From Candidatus Rokuibacteriota bacterium (lineage in GTDB: Bacteria > Methylomirabilota > Methylomirabilia > Rokubacteriales > CSP1-6): 64,000 nt of DNA. Position 1 is the first letter of the stretch. Each line of letters opens with the position of its first letter. A program made the position numbers and the translations under genes. The stretch spans positions 96,077 to 160,076 of the forward strand of contig QHSL01000059.1 of assembly GCA_003220435.1 (NCBI GenBank), read 5' to 3'. Shown in pieces: positions 26,640 through 35,889 of this stretch. Below the pieces are notes generated by a model. It was given only the letters and a program-made list of their open reading frames with translations, was not told where the DNA came from and did no database searches.

Positions 26640-27437
26640 CTACGCCAGCGCCACCAGCATCTTCAGACCGAGCGCCCCGATGACAATGGCGAAGATCCGC
26701 TTGAGCGAGCGCTCAGAGGTGCGATGCGCGAGCCGCGCGCCGATGGGAGCCAGCACGATGGAGCCCACCGTGAATCCGATCAGCGCGGGCACGTAGATGT
26801 AGCCCACGCTCTGCGCCGGGAGCCCGGCGGCCTGCCATCCGTTCACGAGGTAGCCGATCGACCCGACCACGGCGATCGGGAAGCCCACCGCCGACGCCGT
26901 GCCGATCGCGGTGTGGAAGGGCACGTTGCAGAAGACCAGGAACGGGATCGTCAGCGTCGCGCCACCCATGGCCGCGAGCGCCGAGCACACGCCGATCACG
27001 GTGCCGGCGGCGAAGATGCCCATCGGCCCCGGCAGCTGACGCGTCGGCTTCGGCTTCCAGCTGAACAGCATGCTCGAGGCCATATAGAGGACGAACGCCG
27101 TGAAGATCACCGCCAGCGGAAAGGTCGGGATGTGTCGGGCCAGCACGGTCCCGAGGCCGGTCCCCACGACGATCCCCGGGAGCAGCCGCCGCAAGACGCT
27201 CCAGCTGACCGCCCCGTGCCGGTGATGGGCGCGCACGCTCGAGATCGACGTGAAGATCACGGTCGCCATCGCGGTGCCGAGCGCGACGTGCAGCATGTGC
27301 TCGCGCGGAAAGCCCTGGGCCGCGAACGCCATCGTCGTCAGGGGCACCTGGATGCCCCCGCCGCCCATGCCGAGCATCCCGGCAAGGAAGCCGATGAAGG
27401 CGCCGATTGCCACGTAGACGAGCAGCCACTGGTCCAT
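26640..27437 (-). CDS. TSUP family (TauE/SafE) membrane transporter
   Basis: MDQWLLVYVAIGAFIGFLAGMLGMGGGGIQVPLTTMAF; conserved GxxGGGGG region and TM segments. ORF extends to 27494. Confidence 0.85.
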   Translation of the reverse strand: MDQWLLVYVAIGAFIGFLAGMLGMGGGGIQVPLTTMAFAAQGFPREHMLHVALGTAMATVIFTSISSVRAHHRHGAVSWSVLRRLLPGIVVGTGLGTVLARHIPTFPLAVIFTAFVLYMASSMLFSWKPKPTRQLPGPMGIFAAGTVIGVCSALAAMGGATLTIPFLVFCNVPFHTAIGTASAVGFPIAVVGSIGYLVNGWQAAGLPAQSVGYIYVPALIGFTVGSIVLAPIGARLAHRTSERSLKRIFAIVIGALGLKMLVALA

Positions 27438-27573
27438 CCACTCCTCCCCCTCGGCGGGCAGGCCGAACTTCCTCCAGTCGAGAGGCGGAATCAATGTCCG
27501 TGGCTGCTGAATCCGTGTCCCGGTCTGTGGGCGAGCGAGCTGCCGATGCCCGGGAGGAGCGAGGGCCCAGCCG

Positions 27574-28761
27574 TCAGCTGGCCGATCGGCGGTACGCTCT
27601 CGGCGGCCTTCCCGTGATCCGCTGGAACACGTGGGCCAGGTGCGAGGTGTCGGCGAACCCCAGACGCTCGGCGACGGTTTCGAGCTTCTCGTCGGTGTGC
27701 GCCAGGAGATCCTGGGCGACCGCCACGCGCACGCGGGTGAGATAGTCGCGCACGCTCATGCCGATCTCGGAGCGAAAGAGATGCGCGAGGTGGCTGCTGG
27801 AGATGTCGATGATCTCGGCGATGCCCTCGACCGTCAGCTCCTCGGCGAAGTGATGGCCGAGGTAGTCCACGGTGCGACCGACGGCTTCGCCGAGCTGAGG
27901 CCAGGCGCCGCTCGCGCCGCCGCCTGACGGCAGGACGGCGCCGATCTGTCGCACCAGGTCGCTGGAGCTGACCGGCGGCCGCAGCACACCGCGGATGTTC
28001 AGCGCCTCCCAGACCGGCGGGTCGCCGAGATACGCGTCGTCGCTCACGACGAGCACCGGGCAGGCGGGCGATTGCGCGTTCAGCGCGCCGAGGAAGCGCG
28101 CGGCTTCGTCCGCCGCGCTGCCCACGTTGAGGACCACGCAGGTCGGCCGGAACCTGAGCACGCGGTTGAGCCCGTCGACGAGGGTGGCCGTCGTTTCCAC
28201 GCTGGCCACGCGCTCCAGCGCGACCGCGAGGGTGGCGCGCCACCCGAGCGGACCGCCCACCACGAGAAGGCGCTGCGTGCGGGGTTGCTGGGCTTCGTGC
28301 TCGGATCGGTCACGGTTCGCCGGGGCTCCGGATCGGCCGGTGCGCTCCTCGAGTACCCGGCGGACCGTGGCGAGCAGCTCCTCGTGCCGGAACGGCTTCG
28401 TCAGGTAGTCCGACGCCCCGAGCTTCATGGCCGCGACCGTCGTCCGCACGGTCTTCACCGCAGTCATCATGATGACCGGGAGATTCGGTGCGACCGCCTT
28501 GATCTCCTGCAGGACCTCGAGCCCGTCGACGTCGGGCATGAGGATGTCGAGGACCACGAGATCGACGGTTTGGGACAGCAGCAGATTGAGCGCCGTCCGT
28601 CCGTGAGCCGCCTCGATCACGGCGTATTCCTCGTCGAGGACGACGTGAAGGGCGTCACGAATCCCGGCGTCGTCGTCGACGACGAGCACGACGGCGCGTT
28701 CGCGGGGCAACGTCGCGTCGCCCGGAGCCTGGGATGGAAGCGTGCCGGGGGAGCGTCGCAC
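27574..28761 (-). CDS. response regulator with AraC-type DNA-binding domain
   Basis: N-terminal REC (VVLVVDDDAGIRDAL...LVVLDILMPDVDGLEVL), C-terminal AraC HTH (HLAHLFRSEIGMSVRDYLTRVRVAVAQDLLAHTDEKLETVAERLGFADTSHLAHVFQRITG). Confidence 0.92.
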   Translation of the reverse strand: MRRSPGTLPSQAPGDATLPRERAVVLVVDDDAGIRDALHVVLDEEYAVIEAAHGRTALNLLLSQTVDLVVLDILMPDVDGLEVLQEIKAVAPNLPVIMMTAVKTVRTTVAAMKLGASDYLTKPFRHEELLATVRRVLEERTGRSGAPANRDRSEHEAQQPRTQRLLVVGGPLGWRATLAVALERVASVETTATLVDGLNRVLRFRPTCVVLNVGSAADEAARFLGALNAQSPACPVLVVSDDAYLGDPPVWEALNIRGVLRPPVSSSDLVRQIGAVLPSGGGASGAWPQLGEAVGRTVDYLGHHFAEELTVEGIAEIIDISSSHLAHLFRSEIGMSVRDYLTRVRVAVAQDLLAHTDEKLETVAERLGFADTSHLAHVFQRITGRPPRAYRRSAS

Positions 28762-28805
28762 GCACCGAGCCTGCCACAGAGGGCCGCAGTCTCATACAGA
28801 AATTC

Positions 28806-28828
28806 GGCAGTCCTGAACATTGACTGCC
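28806..28828. promoter_or_regulatory. putative operator GGCAGTC-N9-GACTGCC
   Basis: 7-bp inverted repeat in the divergent region between the AraC-type regulator and the ABC operon; a third half-site-like GACTGTG follows near 28843. Confidence 0.4.
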
Positions 28829-28925
28829 TCACGGCGGTCCCCGACTGTGTGCGCACCCGATGCACGATTAACGGGAGGGGTATCCCTCGCCCAGCGGCCG
28901 GCGTCCGGCGAAGGGAGAAAACGCT

Positions 28926-30350
28926 GTGAGGCTCGCGACAACGGTTCTCGCCGGGGCCATGCTTGCGCTCGTGCCTGCGCCCGCGGCAACGCAAGAGACG
29001 ATCCGGATTGGGATCGGCCACCAGAGCATGTGCACGGACACCTATTCGGGCGGGATCACCGTCAAGCAGCTCGGCCTGCTCGAGAAGCATCTACCGCGGG
29101 TGGGAAAGTACGCGGGCGCGAAGTACGACATCGTGTGGGAGGACTATACCTCGGGCCCGCCGATCACCAACCAGATGCTGGCCGGCAAGCTCGACATCGG
29201 GGTGATGGGCGACTATCCGCTGCTGGTGAACATCGCCCGCTTCCAGGAGATGCAGAGCATCCGCTCGGTGATCGTGTCGATGACCGGGTACAACTTACAC
29301 GGGTCCGGCAACTCGATCGTGGTGCCGGCGGATGCGGCCATCTATCGGTTCGAGGATCTCAAGGGCAAGCGGATCTCGGTGCCCTTCGGCTCCGCCGCCC
29401 ACGGGATGGTCCTCAAGGCGCTGGTCGACCGCGGCCTGAGCATGGACTTCTTCAATCTGATCAACCAGAGCCCGCCGGTGGGTGCCACCAGCATTCAGGA
29501 GAAGAAGATCGACGCCCACGCCGACTTCTGTCCGTGGGGCGAGCTGATGGAGTTCAAGGGGTTCGCGCGGAAGATCTTCGACGGCAGCCGGGCCGGCGTG
29601 GCCTATCTGCACGGCCCGGTGGTGCGCAAGGACTTCCTCGACAAGCACCCGGAGATCGTCGTCGCCTACCTCAAGGCGGTCGTGGAGGCCAACGACTGGA
29701 TCACCAGGCACCCGGAGGGGGCGACCACGAGGCAGGAGCAGTGGACGTCGATCCCCAAGGAGGTGCTCTATCTCTACTTCGGGCGCGGCGGCTTCCTGAC
29801 CCTCGACGCCACCATCAAGCCCAAGTGGGTGGAGGTGCTCAAGTACGACGCGACCGTGCTCCAGAAGATGGGGATCATCAAGCAGGTGGACGTCGAGGGT
29901 GTCGTCGACGACCGCTTCGTGAGGCAGGCGTACCGGGAGCTCAGGCGCGACTACGCGAAGGAGCAACGGGTGATGGTGGCGGGCACCTCGCCCATGGAGG
30001 GCAAGGACGCGGCTACCGGGGCGCCGATCAAGGATCCGCGCGCCGCGGGCGAGCTGTGGCCGAAGGGTGAGCCCATCAAGCCCTACGCCGCGCTGGCGAC
30101 GCTGATGGCCGCGCTCCGGGAGGCGGATCAGACGGGCCGCGCGGTCAACGCCGCCTACGTCTTCGACTATCCGACCGGGCTGAAGCTCTTCGCGCACCGG
30201 GCCTTCTATGTCGCGGGCGGCAGCGGCCGGGCCGTCAGCGCCTCACTGGTCGCCTTCGCCTGGAAGGAAGAGGCGGAGGCGTTCGCCGGCAAGTACGGCG
30301 GCACGGTCCTCTCGCTCGAGGACGCCAAGAAGCTCGGGGCCGCGAAGTAG
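28926..30350 (+). CDS. ABC transporter substrate-binding protein (NMT1/taurine-nitrate-type) with C-terminal NosL-like domain
   Basis: IRIGIGHQSMCTDTYSGGITVKQLGLLEKHLP...DIGVMGDYPLLVN; C-terminal AAYVFDYPTGLKLFAHRAFYVAGGSGRAVSASLVAFAWKEEAEAFAGKYGGTVLSLEDA resembles NosL. Confidence 0.8.
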   Translation: MRLATTVLAGAMLALVPAPAATQETIRIGIGHQSMCTDTYSGGITVKQLGLLEKHLPRVGKYAGAKYDIVWEDYTSGPPITNQMLAGKLDIGVMGDYPLLVNIARFQEMQSIRSVIVSMTGYNLHGSGNSIVVPADAAIYRFEDLKGKRISVPFGSAAHGMVLKALVDRGLSMDFFNLINQSPPVGATSIQEKKIDAHADFCPWGELMEFKGFARKIFDGSRAGVAYLHGPVVRKDFLDKHPEIVVAYLKAVVEANDWITRHPEGATTRQEQWTSIPKEVLYLYFGRGGFLTLDATIKPKWVEVLKYDATVLQKMGIIKQVDVEGVVDDRFVRQAYRELRRDYAKEQRVMVAGTSPMEGKDAATGAPIKDPRAAGELWPKGEPIKPYAALATLMAALREADQTGRAVNAAYVFDYPTGLKLFAHRAFYVAGGSGRAVSASLVAFAWKEEAEAFAGKYGGTVLSLEDAKKLGAAK

Positions 30351-31214
30351 ATGGGCGCGGTTCCGGAAGCGGGCACGGCACCTCTCGTGAGCACCGCGGT
30401 CGTGCCGGCCGACGCGCCCGCGCTCCCGCAGTTCGTGCGTTGGGGGCGACCCGTCCGCCGCGTCCTGTCCATCGGGCTCTTCTTCGTGATCTGGCATCTG
30501 TTGACGAAGTGGGACGTCGACCTCTACGTGCGCTTCCAGAACATCCCCGCCCCGTGGGAAGTTCTCGAAGAGGCAGTCGCGCTGCTTGCTGGTCGGGCCT
30601 TCTACGTGCACATCCTGGCGAGCCTCGAGCGCATCTGGCTGGGCTTCGCCATCGCCACCGTGCTCGGCGTCATGCTCGGGCTGCTCATCGGCTGGTTCCG
30701 GTTCGCCGAGGACACGCTGTTCCCACCCATCGAGCTGCTGCGCCCGATCCCGGCGGTGGCGTGGGTGCCGCTCAGCATCATGCTCTGGCCCACCGAGCGC
30801 TCCAGCATCGTGTTCATCACCACGCTCGGCGCGTTCTTCCCGATCGTGCTCAACACGGTTCACGGCGTCGAGGCCATCGATCGCCAGCTCGTGCGCGCCG
30901 CCACCAGCCTGGGCGCCGGCCGCGCGGCGATCTTCCGGGAGGTCGTGATCCCGGGCGCGCTACCGTCGATCGTGACCGGCCTCTCGGTGGGGATGGGGGT
31001 CTCGTGGATCTGCCTCATCTCGGCCGAGATGATCTCCGGCCAGTTCGGCGTGGGGTACTTCACGTGGCTCGCCTACGGGATCGTGAAGTACTCGCAGGTC
31101 GTGGTCGGCATGCTGACGATCGGGATCCTCGGGATGCTGTCGAGCGCGCTCATCCGGGTGATCGGCGCACGCTGCATGCCGTGGCTTCCTCGCCGCGTGA
31201 AGGACGAGGCGTGA
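30351..31214 (+). CDS. ABC transporter permease (SsuC/TauC-type)
   Basis: LERIWLGFAIATVLGVMLGLLIG...LVRAATSLGAGRAAIFREVVIPGALPSIVTGLSVGMG; EAA-loop-like motif. Confidence 0.92.
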   Translation: MGAVPEAGTAPLVSTAVVPADAPALPQFVRWGRPVRRVLSIGLFFVIWHLLTKWDVDLYVRFQNIPAPWEVLEEAVALLAGRAFYVHILASLERIWLGFAIATVLGVMLGLLIGWFRFAEDTLFPPIELLRPIPAVAWVPLSIMLWPTERSSIVFITTLGAFFPIVLNTVHGVEAIDRQLVRAATSLGAGRAAIFREVVIPGALPSIVTGLSVGMGVSWICLISAEMISGQFGVGYFTWLAYGIVKYSQVVVGMLTIGILGMLSSALIRVIGARCMPWLPRRVKDEA

Positions 31215-32014
31215 CCAACGGGGGCGCGACCGGCCGCATCGAGATCAACGACCTCGGCATCGCGTTCAGCCGCAACGGCTGGACGGTGGAGGCGGTGCGG
31301 CGGTTCACGCTGATGACGACGCCGGGCGAGTTCGTGGCGCTGCTCGGCCCCTCGGGCTGCGGCAAGACCACCCTGCTCAACGCGGTGGCGGGCTTCGTCA
31401 CGCCGACGGCCGGGCAGGTGGTGGTGGACGGTGAGGTCGTCGCCGCGCCCGGCGCCGATCGCGGCATGGTCTTCCAGCACCACTCGCTGTTCCCGTGGAA
31501 GACCGTCATCGGCAACGTCGAGTTCGGCCTCAAGATGCGTGGCGTGAGCAAGGTGGAGCGGACGGCGCAGGCCCGCGACTATCTGAACCTCGTCGGCCTC
31601 GCCGGCTTCGAGCGTGCGTATCCGGGCGAGCTCAGCGGCGGCATGCAGCAGCGGGTCGGCATCGCGCGCGTGCTCGTCAACCGGCCGCGGGTGATGCTGA
31701 TGGACGAGCCCTTCGGCGCCCTCGACGCCCAGACGCGGCTGACGATGCAAGAGCTGCTGCTCGGGGTCTGGCGCGAAGTGCGGACGACGATCATCTTCGT
31801 CACCCACGACATCGACGAGGCGCTCTTCCTCTCCGATCGGGTCGCGGTGATGACGGCCCGTCCCGGCCAGATCCGCGACCTGGTCACGGTGAAGCTCGAG
31901 CGGCCTCGCGCCGCGGCGGTCATCGCGACCCCCGAGTTCATGGCCCTCAAAGCGCGCGTCCTCGTCCAGGTGCGCGAGGAGAGCGCCCAGGCCCTGTCGG
32001 GCCCGCGCCCGTGA
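31211..32014 (+). CDS. ABC transporter ATP-binding protein (SsuB/TauB-type)
   Basis: GTG start overlapping permease stop; LLGPSGCGKTTLLNAVAG, ELSGGMQQRVGIARVLVNRPRVMLMDEPFGALD. Confidence 0.95.
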   Translation: MTNGGATGRIEINDLGIAFSRNGWTVEAVRRFTLMTTPGEFVALLGPSGCGKTTLLNAVAGFVTPTAGQVVVDGEVVAAPGADRGMVFQHHSLFPWKTVIGNVEFGLKMRGVSKVERTAQARDYLNLVGLAGFERAYPGELSGGMQQRVGIARVLVNRPRVMLMDEPFGALDAQTRLTMQELLLGVWREVRTTIIFVTHDIDEALFLSDRVAVMTARPGQIRDLVTVKLERPRAAAVIATPEFMALKARVLVQVREESAQALSGPRP

Positions 32015-32637
32015 GCGCGTTGCGCGCGCTGGCGCAACGCATCCGCGCGCGCTGGTGGACGATCGCGGTCGTGACGCTCGCGGTCTTTGCGGTCTATCAG
32101 GCCGTGATCCTCGTGATCCTCGTCGGCGGTCTCGGCGGCGCGCCCAACTACGTGCGGCGCCACGCGGCGTGGGAGAACGCGCGCCGCATCGTTCGGCTCA
32201 CGCCCTCGAGGCTCGACATGGCCGTGCTCGTCGCGCGCGAGCCGCTCGTCGAGTACGGGCGCCTCCATCCGCTCTTCGGCGTGGCCGTGTGGAGCTTCGA
32301 GCTGACGTGGTCGAGTCTCGTCTTCTTCGGCTCGTTCTCGGCGCTGGTGGGGGTCTATCTCGGGATCGGCGGACCGGCGGGGCGCTGGGGCACGATGAGC
32401 TCGCTGGGCGGCGCCGGCGCCGTCGGGCTCCTCGGCGCCAGCGTGTCGTCGCTCACGCACTGCGGGCTCGGCTCCTTCGGGGTGCTGCTGGCGGTCGCCG
32501 GCATCTCCGCCGACACGATCCGGTGGTTCGCGCGGCTCGAGCCCGTGCTGATTCCGGCGGGGTACGCGCTGATCGTGCTGGCGATCCTGACTCGCGCCCG
32601 CGGAGCCGTCCCGATGGCGGCGCCGGCCGCCGCGTGA
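32011..32637 (+). CDS. polytopic membrane protein of unknown function
   Basis: GTG start overlapping the ATPase stop; several hydrophobic segments; SSLTHCGLGSFGVLLAVAGIS. Confidence 0.7.
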   Translation: MSALRALAQRIRARWWTIAVVTLAVFAVYQAVILVILVGGLGGAPNYVRRHAAWENARRIVRLTPSRLDMAVLVAREPLVEYGRLHPLFGVAVWSFELTWSSLVFFGSFSALVGVYLGIGGPAGRWGTMSSLGGAGAVGLLGASVSSLTHCGLGSFGVLLAVAGISADTIRWFARLEPVLIPAGYALIVLAILTRARGAVPMAAPAAA

Positions 32638-33173
32638 AGCGCCTCGCCGCCACCCTCGCCGTCCTCGTCCTCGGCGCCTGCGCCCGGGGGCCGGCCGAGA
32701 TGATGCCGCCCTTCGCGCTGGTCGATCAGTCCGGCGTGACGGTGAAGTCCGAGGGCCTGCAAGGGCGCGTGCTCGTGGTGAGCTTCGTGTTCACGACGTG
32801 CCGGGAGGCGTGTCCGCTGATCACGGCGCAGCTGGCACGCGTCCAGGCGCGGGCCCGGGCCGAGAAGCTCGGCGGGCGGGTCCAGTTCGTCTCGATCACG
32901 CTCGATCCCGTCACCGACACGCCCGAAACGCTGCGCCGCTACGCCGTCGCCCACGGCGTCGATCTCGCCAGCTGGCACTTCCTGACGGGCCCGCCGGATG
33001 ACGTGGCCCGCGTGATCCGGGCCTTCGGCCTCGCGACCGTCGCGGGCGATCGGATCGTCCACGGAAGTCTCGTGGTGCTGGTCGACGGCGAGGGCCGCAT
33101 CGCCGAGAAACGGACCGACCTCGAGCTGGATTCCGACCGGCTGCTGGCGTCGCTTCGCAAGCTCGTCGGCTGA
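32634..33173 (+). CDS. SCO1/SenC family protein
   Basis: FALVDQSGVTVKSEGLQGRVLVVSFVFTTCREACPLITAQL (CxxxC), VQFVSITLDPVTDTPETLRRYA; GTG start overlaps upstream stop. Confidence 0.9.
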   Translation: MKRLAATLAVLVLGACARGPAEMMPPFALVDQSGVTVKSEGLQGRVLVVSFVFTTCREACPLITAQLARVQARARAEKLGGRVQFVSITLDPVTDTPETLRRYAVAHGVDLASWHFLTGPPDDVARVIRAFGLATVAGDRIVHGSLVVLVDGEGRIAEKRTDLELDSDRLLASLRKLVG

Positions 33174-33189
33174 GCTACACTAGGCCGCC

Positions 33190-34143
33190 ATGCGCCTGGG
33201 CATCCTGATCCCCACCCGCGGAGCTGTGATGCAGTCGGCCCGCCGGCCCGCCGTCGACGAGTGCTGGGCGATGGCGCGGCACGCCGACCGGGCGGGCTAC
33301 GACGCCGTGTGGGTGGGCGACAGCATCGTGGCCAAGCCGCGCCTCGAGCCGCTGACGACGCTCGCCTATCTCGCCGGCATCACCGAGCGGGTGCGGCTGG
33401 GCACCGCGGTGCTGCTGCCGGCCCTGCGCCACCCGGTGGTGCTGGCCCACCAGATCAGCAACGTGGACCAGATCTCCCGCGGCCGCCTGGTGCTCGGGCT
33501 CGGCGTCGGCTGGAGCCTGCCCTCGGCCGAGCGCGAGTGGGCGGCCTGCGGCGCGGACCACAAGCGCCGCGTCCGCCGGCTGGAGGAGCACGTGAGGATC
33601 TGGCGGATGCTGTGGCGCGCCGAGCCCGCGAACTACCACGACGGCGACGTGGAGCTGACCGATCACACGGTCGGACCGCTGCCGTGGAGCCCGGAAGGCC
33701 CGCCGGTTCTGATCACTGCAGCGAACCGGGGCGAGATGCTCGACGCCCAGTTCGACCGGCTCGGACGTCTCGGCGACGGGATCATCACGACGTACGTGCA
33801 CGCCGAGGAGTGCCGGCTCGTGCGCGAGCGGGGAGAGGCGGCGCTGGCTCGTCACGGTCGCGCCCGTGGGAATTTTCCCGTGTGCGTGTACACGACGGTC
33901 CGGATGGAGGACGATCCGCGCACCGCGGAGCGGGTCACCGCGGAGTTCCTGGCCACTTACTACGGCGGTGGCGTGCACTCGCGCGGCACGATGGGCCTGG
34001 GCCCGGCAGAGGTGGTGACGGCGGCGCTCGAGCGCTACGAGGCGGCCGGCGTCAGCGACCTGTGCATCCGGTTCGTGGGCGACGACCAGCTCGCCCAGCT
34101 CGAGCGGTTCACCGCGGAGGTCTTGCCCGCGCTTCGCGGCTGA
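33190..34143 (+). CDS. LLM class (F420/flavin-dependent) oxidoreductase
   Basis: RHADRAGYDAVWVGDSIVAKPRLEPLTTLAYLAGITERVRLGTAVLLPALRHPVVLAHQISNVDQISRGRLVLGLGVGW. Confidence 0.92.
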   Translation: MRLGILIPTRGAVMQSARRPAVDECWAMARHADRAGYDAVWVGDSIVAKPRLEPLTTLAYLAGITERVRLGTAVLLPALRHPVVLAHQISNVDQISRGRLVLGLGVGWSLPSAEREWAACGADHKRRVRRLEEHVRIWRMLWRAEPANYHDGDVELTDHTVGPLPWSPEGPPVLITAANRGEMLDAQFDRLGRLGDGIITTYVHAEECRLVRERGEAALARHGRARGNFPVCVYTTVRMEDDPRTAERVTAEFLATYYGGGVHSRGTMGLGPAEVVTAALERYEAAGVSDLCIRFVGDDQLAQLERFTAEVLPALRG

Positions 34144-34169
34144 CGCTCATATCCAGGGGAGGAGCGATC

Positions 34170-35078
34170 ATGAAGGTTCGTTTCGACCAGACCGCGCCAT
34201 ACGAGGTCGAGGAGACTGACGTGCCGTTCGCCCGACCGGAGGGCAAGGAGCTCCTGGCCCGCATCTACCGGCCCGCAGGCGAGCCAGAAGCTCCGCTGGC
34301 AGCGCTGGTCGACGTGCACGGCGGCGCCTGGAGCCGTGGTGACCGCACCACGGGAGCCCATCACTGCCGGGCGCTCGCCGCCTCCGGTCTGGTCGTGGTC
34401 TCGCTCGACTTCCGCCAGGGCTCGGAGCACAAACATCCTGCCGCGAGCGCCGACGTGGCCGCGGGCGTCCGCTTCACGCGCGCTCGCGCGGGCGCGCTCG
34501 GAATCGATCCGACGCGTATCGGCCTGGTGGGGAGCTCGAGCGGCGGTCAGCTCGTCCTGCTCGCCGCGGTCACGGCCGGATCCGACGAGCATGCCGGGAC
34601 GCCGATCATCCTGGCCGACGGCTCGCTCGGCGCCACGAACGGTGGCGAGTCGGTCGCGATCGTCCTGGCGCTCTATCCCGTCGCCGACCCGCTGGCGCGT
34701 TACCGCTACGCGGTCGGGCGCCAGGACGACGGATCGGGGTTCGACGCCACGCGCCTCGTCAACGCTCACCACGGCTACTTCAAGGACGAGGCGGCGATGG
34801 CCGCGGCGAGTGTCACCCGCATCGTCGAGTCCGGCGAGGCTCGCGCGTTGCCGCCGGCGTGGGTGGCCCAGCCGGAGCTCGACGACAACGTGCCGCCGGC
34901 GATCACCGAGGCGCTCGTGCGCGCCTGGCAGCAGGCCGGCGGCGAGATCGAGCGCGTTCACTTCCCGGGCGCGCGCCACGGCTTCATCCAGCAGTCCACG
35001 GCGGACTCCGAGCGGGCCATCACGTTGATGCGCGACTTCATCGGCCGCCGGCTCGCGGCGAAGTCGCGGGCGTCCTAG
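34170..35078 (+). CDS. alpha/beta hydrolase
   Basis: VDVHGGAWSRGDRTT (HGG oxyanion region), GLVGSSSGGQLVLLAA nucleophile elbow, FPGARHGF. Confidence 0.9.
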   Translation: MKVRFDQTAPYEVEETDVPFARPEGKELLARIYRPAGEPEAPLAALVDVHGGAWSRGDRTTGAHHCRALAASGLVVVSLDFRQGSEHKHPAASADVAAGVRFTRARAGALGIDPTRIGLVGSSSGGQLVLLAAVTAGSDEHAGTPIILADGSLGATNGGESVAIVLALYPVADPLARYRYAVGRQDDGSGFDATRLVNAHHGYFKDEAAMAAASVTRIVESGEARALPPAWVAQPELDDNVPPAITEALVRAWQQAGGEIERVHFPGARHGFIQQSTADSERAITLMRDFIGRRLAAKSRAS

Positions 35079-35080
35079 CG

Positions 35081-35122
35081 TTTTCGGCGCGCTACGAGGA
35101 CTTGAAGCTCCGGACCAAATAG
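35081..35122 (+). pseudogene. possible relict 3' end of a third family-5 substrate-binding protein
   Basis: FSARYEDLKLRTK* parallels C-termini FSGPYEDVKLKAQ* (38978) and WSGPYEDVKLKSK* (37425) of the downstream paralogues. Confidence 0.4.
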
Positions 35123-35172
35123 GGCACTCTCGCTCCACCTGGGGGGGTGTCCTCCTCTCTCTGGAGGCCGAC

Positions 35173-35850
35173 ATGAGCGTGACCAAATCCCCGATGTCCG
35201 AAATCATCGCCGTCAGCGACCTCCCGTGGCAGGACCGCCAGCCCGGACTCCGGATGAAGAGCATCTGGGAGGACTCGGCGACGAAGCGACGGGCCGTCAT
35301 GACCCGGATCGAGCCCGACGCGAAGCCCCCGCTCCACCGCCACGTCGGCGACGAGCTGATCTTCGTCATCGAGGGTGCTCTCTCGGACGAGTTCGGAACC
35401 GTCACCGCCGGGAGCATGGGCTACCGGCCCAACGGCTGCGTGCACACGATCTCGACGAAGCAAGGCGCGACGGTTCTGGCGATCATCACCGGTGGAGTGG
35501 AGCCGGTCGCGCGGCGTGTCGCCGGTCCGCACTCGCAAGTGTTCACCTTGAGCGACCTTCCCTGGATCGAGACGCGCCCCGGCGTCCGCCAGAAGAAGAT
35601 CTGGGAGGATCCCGCCGGTCAAGGCCGCCGCGCGATCCTCGCGCGCTTCGAGCCGGGCGCCACGCTGGCACGTCATCGCCACGTGGGCGACGAGCTGATC
35701 TTCGTCGTCGAGGGCGCGAACGCGGACGAGTCGGGCCCCGTGACCACCGGCAACATGAACTACCGCCCGAACGGTTGCGTCCACACCGTGACCACGAAGC
35801 ATGGCGCGACGGTCCTGGCCGTGGTCTGGGGCCGCACCGAGCCACTCTGA
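35173..35850 (+). CDS. bicupin protein (two duplicated cupin domains)
   Basis: Two copies of LSDLPWxxxxPGxRxKxIWED...HRHVGDELIFV(I/V)EG...MxYRPNGCVHT(I/V)(S/T)TKxGATVLA. Confidence 0.85.
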   Translation: MSVTKSPMSEIIAVSDLPWQDRQPGLRMKSIWEDSATKRRAVMTRIEPDAKPPLHRHVGDELIFVIEGALSDEFGTVTAGSMGYRPNGCVHTISTKQGATVLAIITGGVEPVARRVAGPHSQVFTLSDLPWIETRPGVRQKKIWEDPAGQGRRAILARFEPGATLARHRHVGDELIFVVEGANADESGPVTTGNMNYRPNGCVHTVTTKHGATVLAVVWGRTEPL

Positions 35851-35889
35851 GAAGGAGCCGTCACCGCAAACAAACAACTGGAGGCTTCC

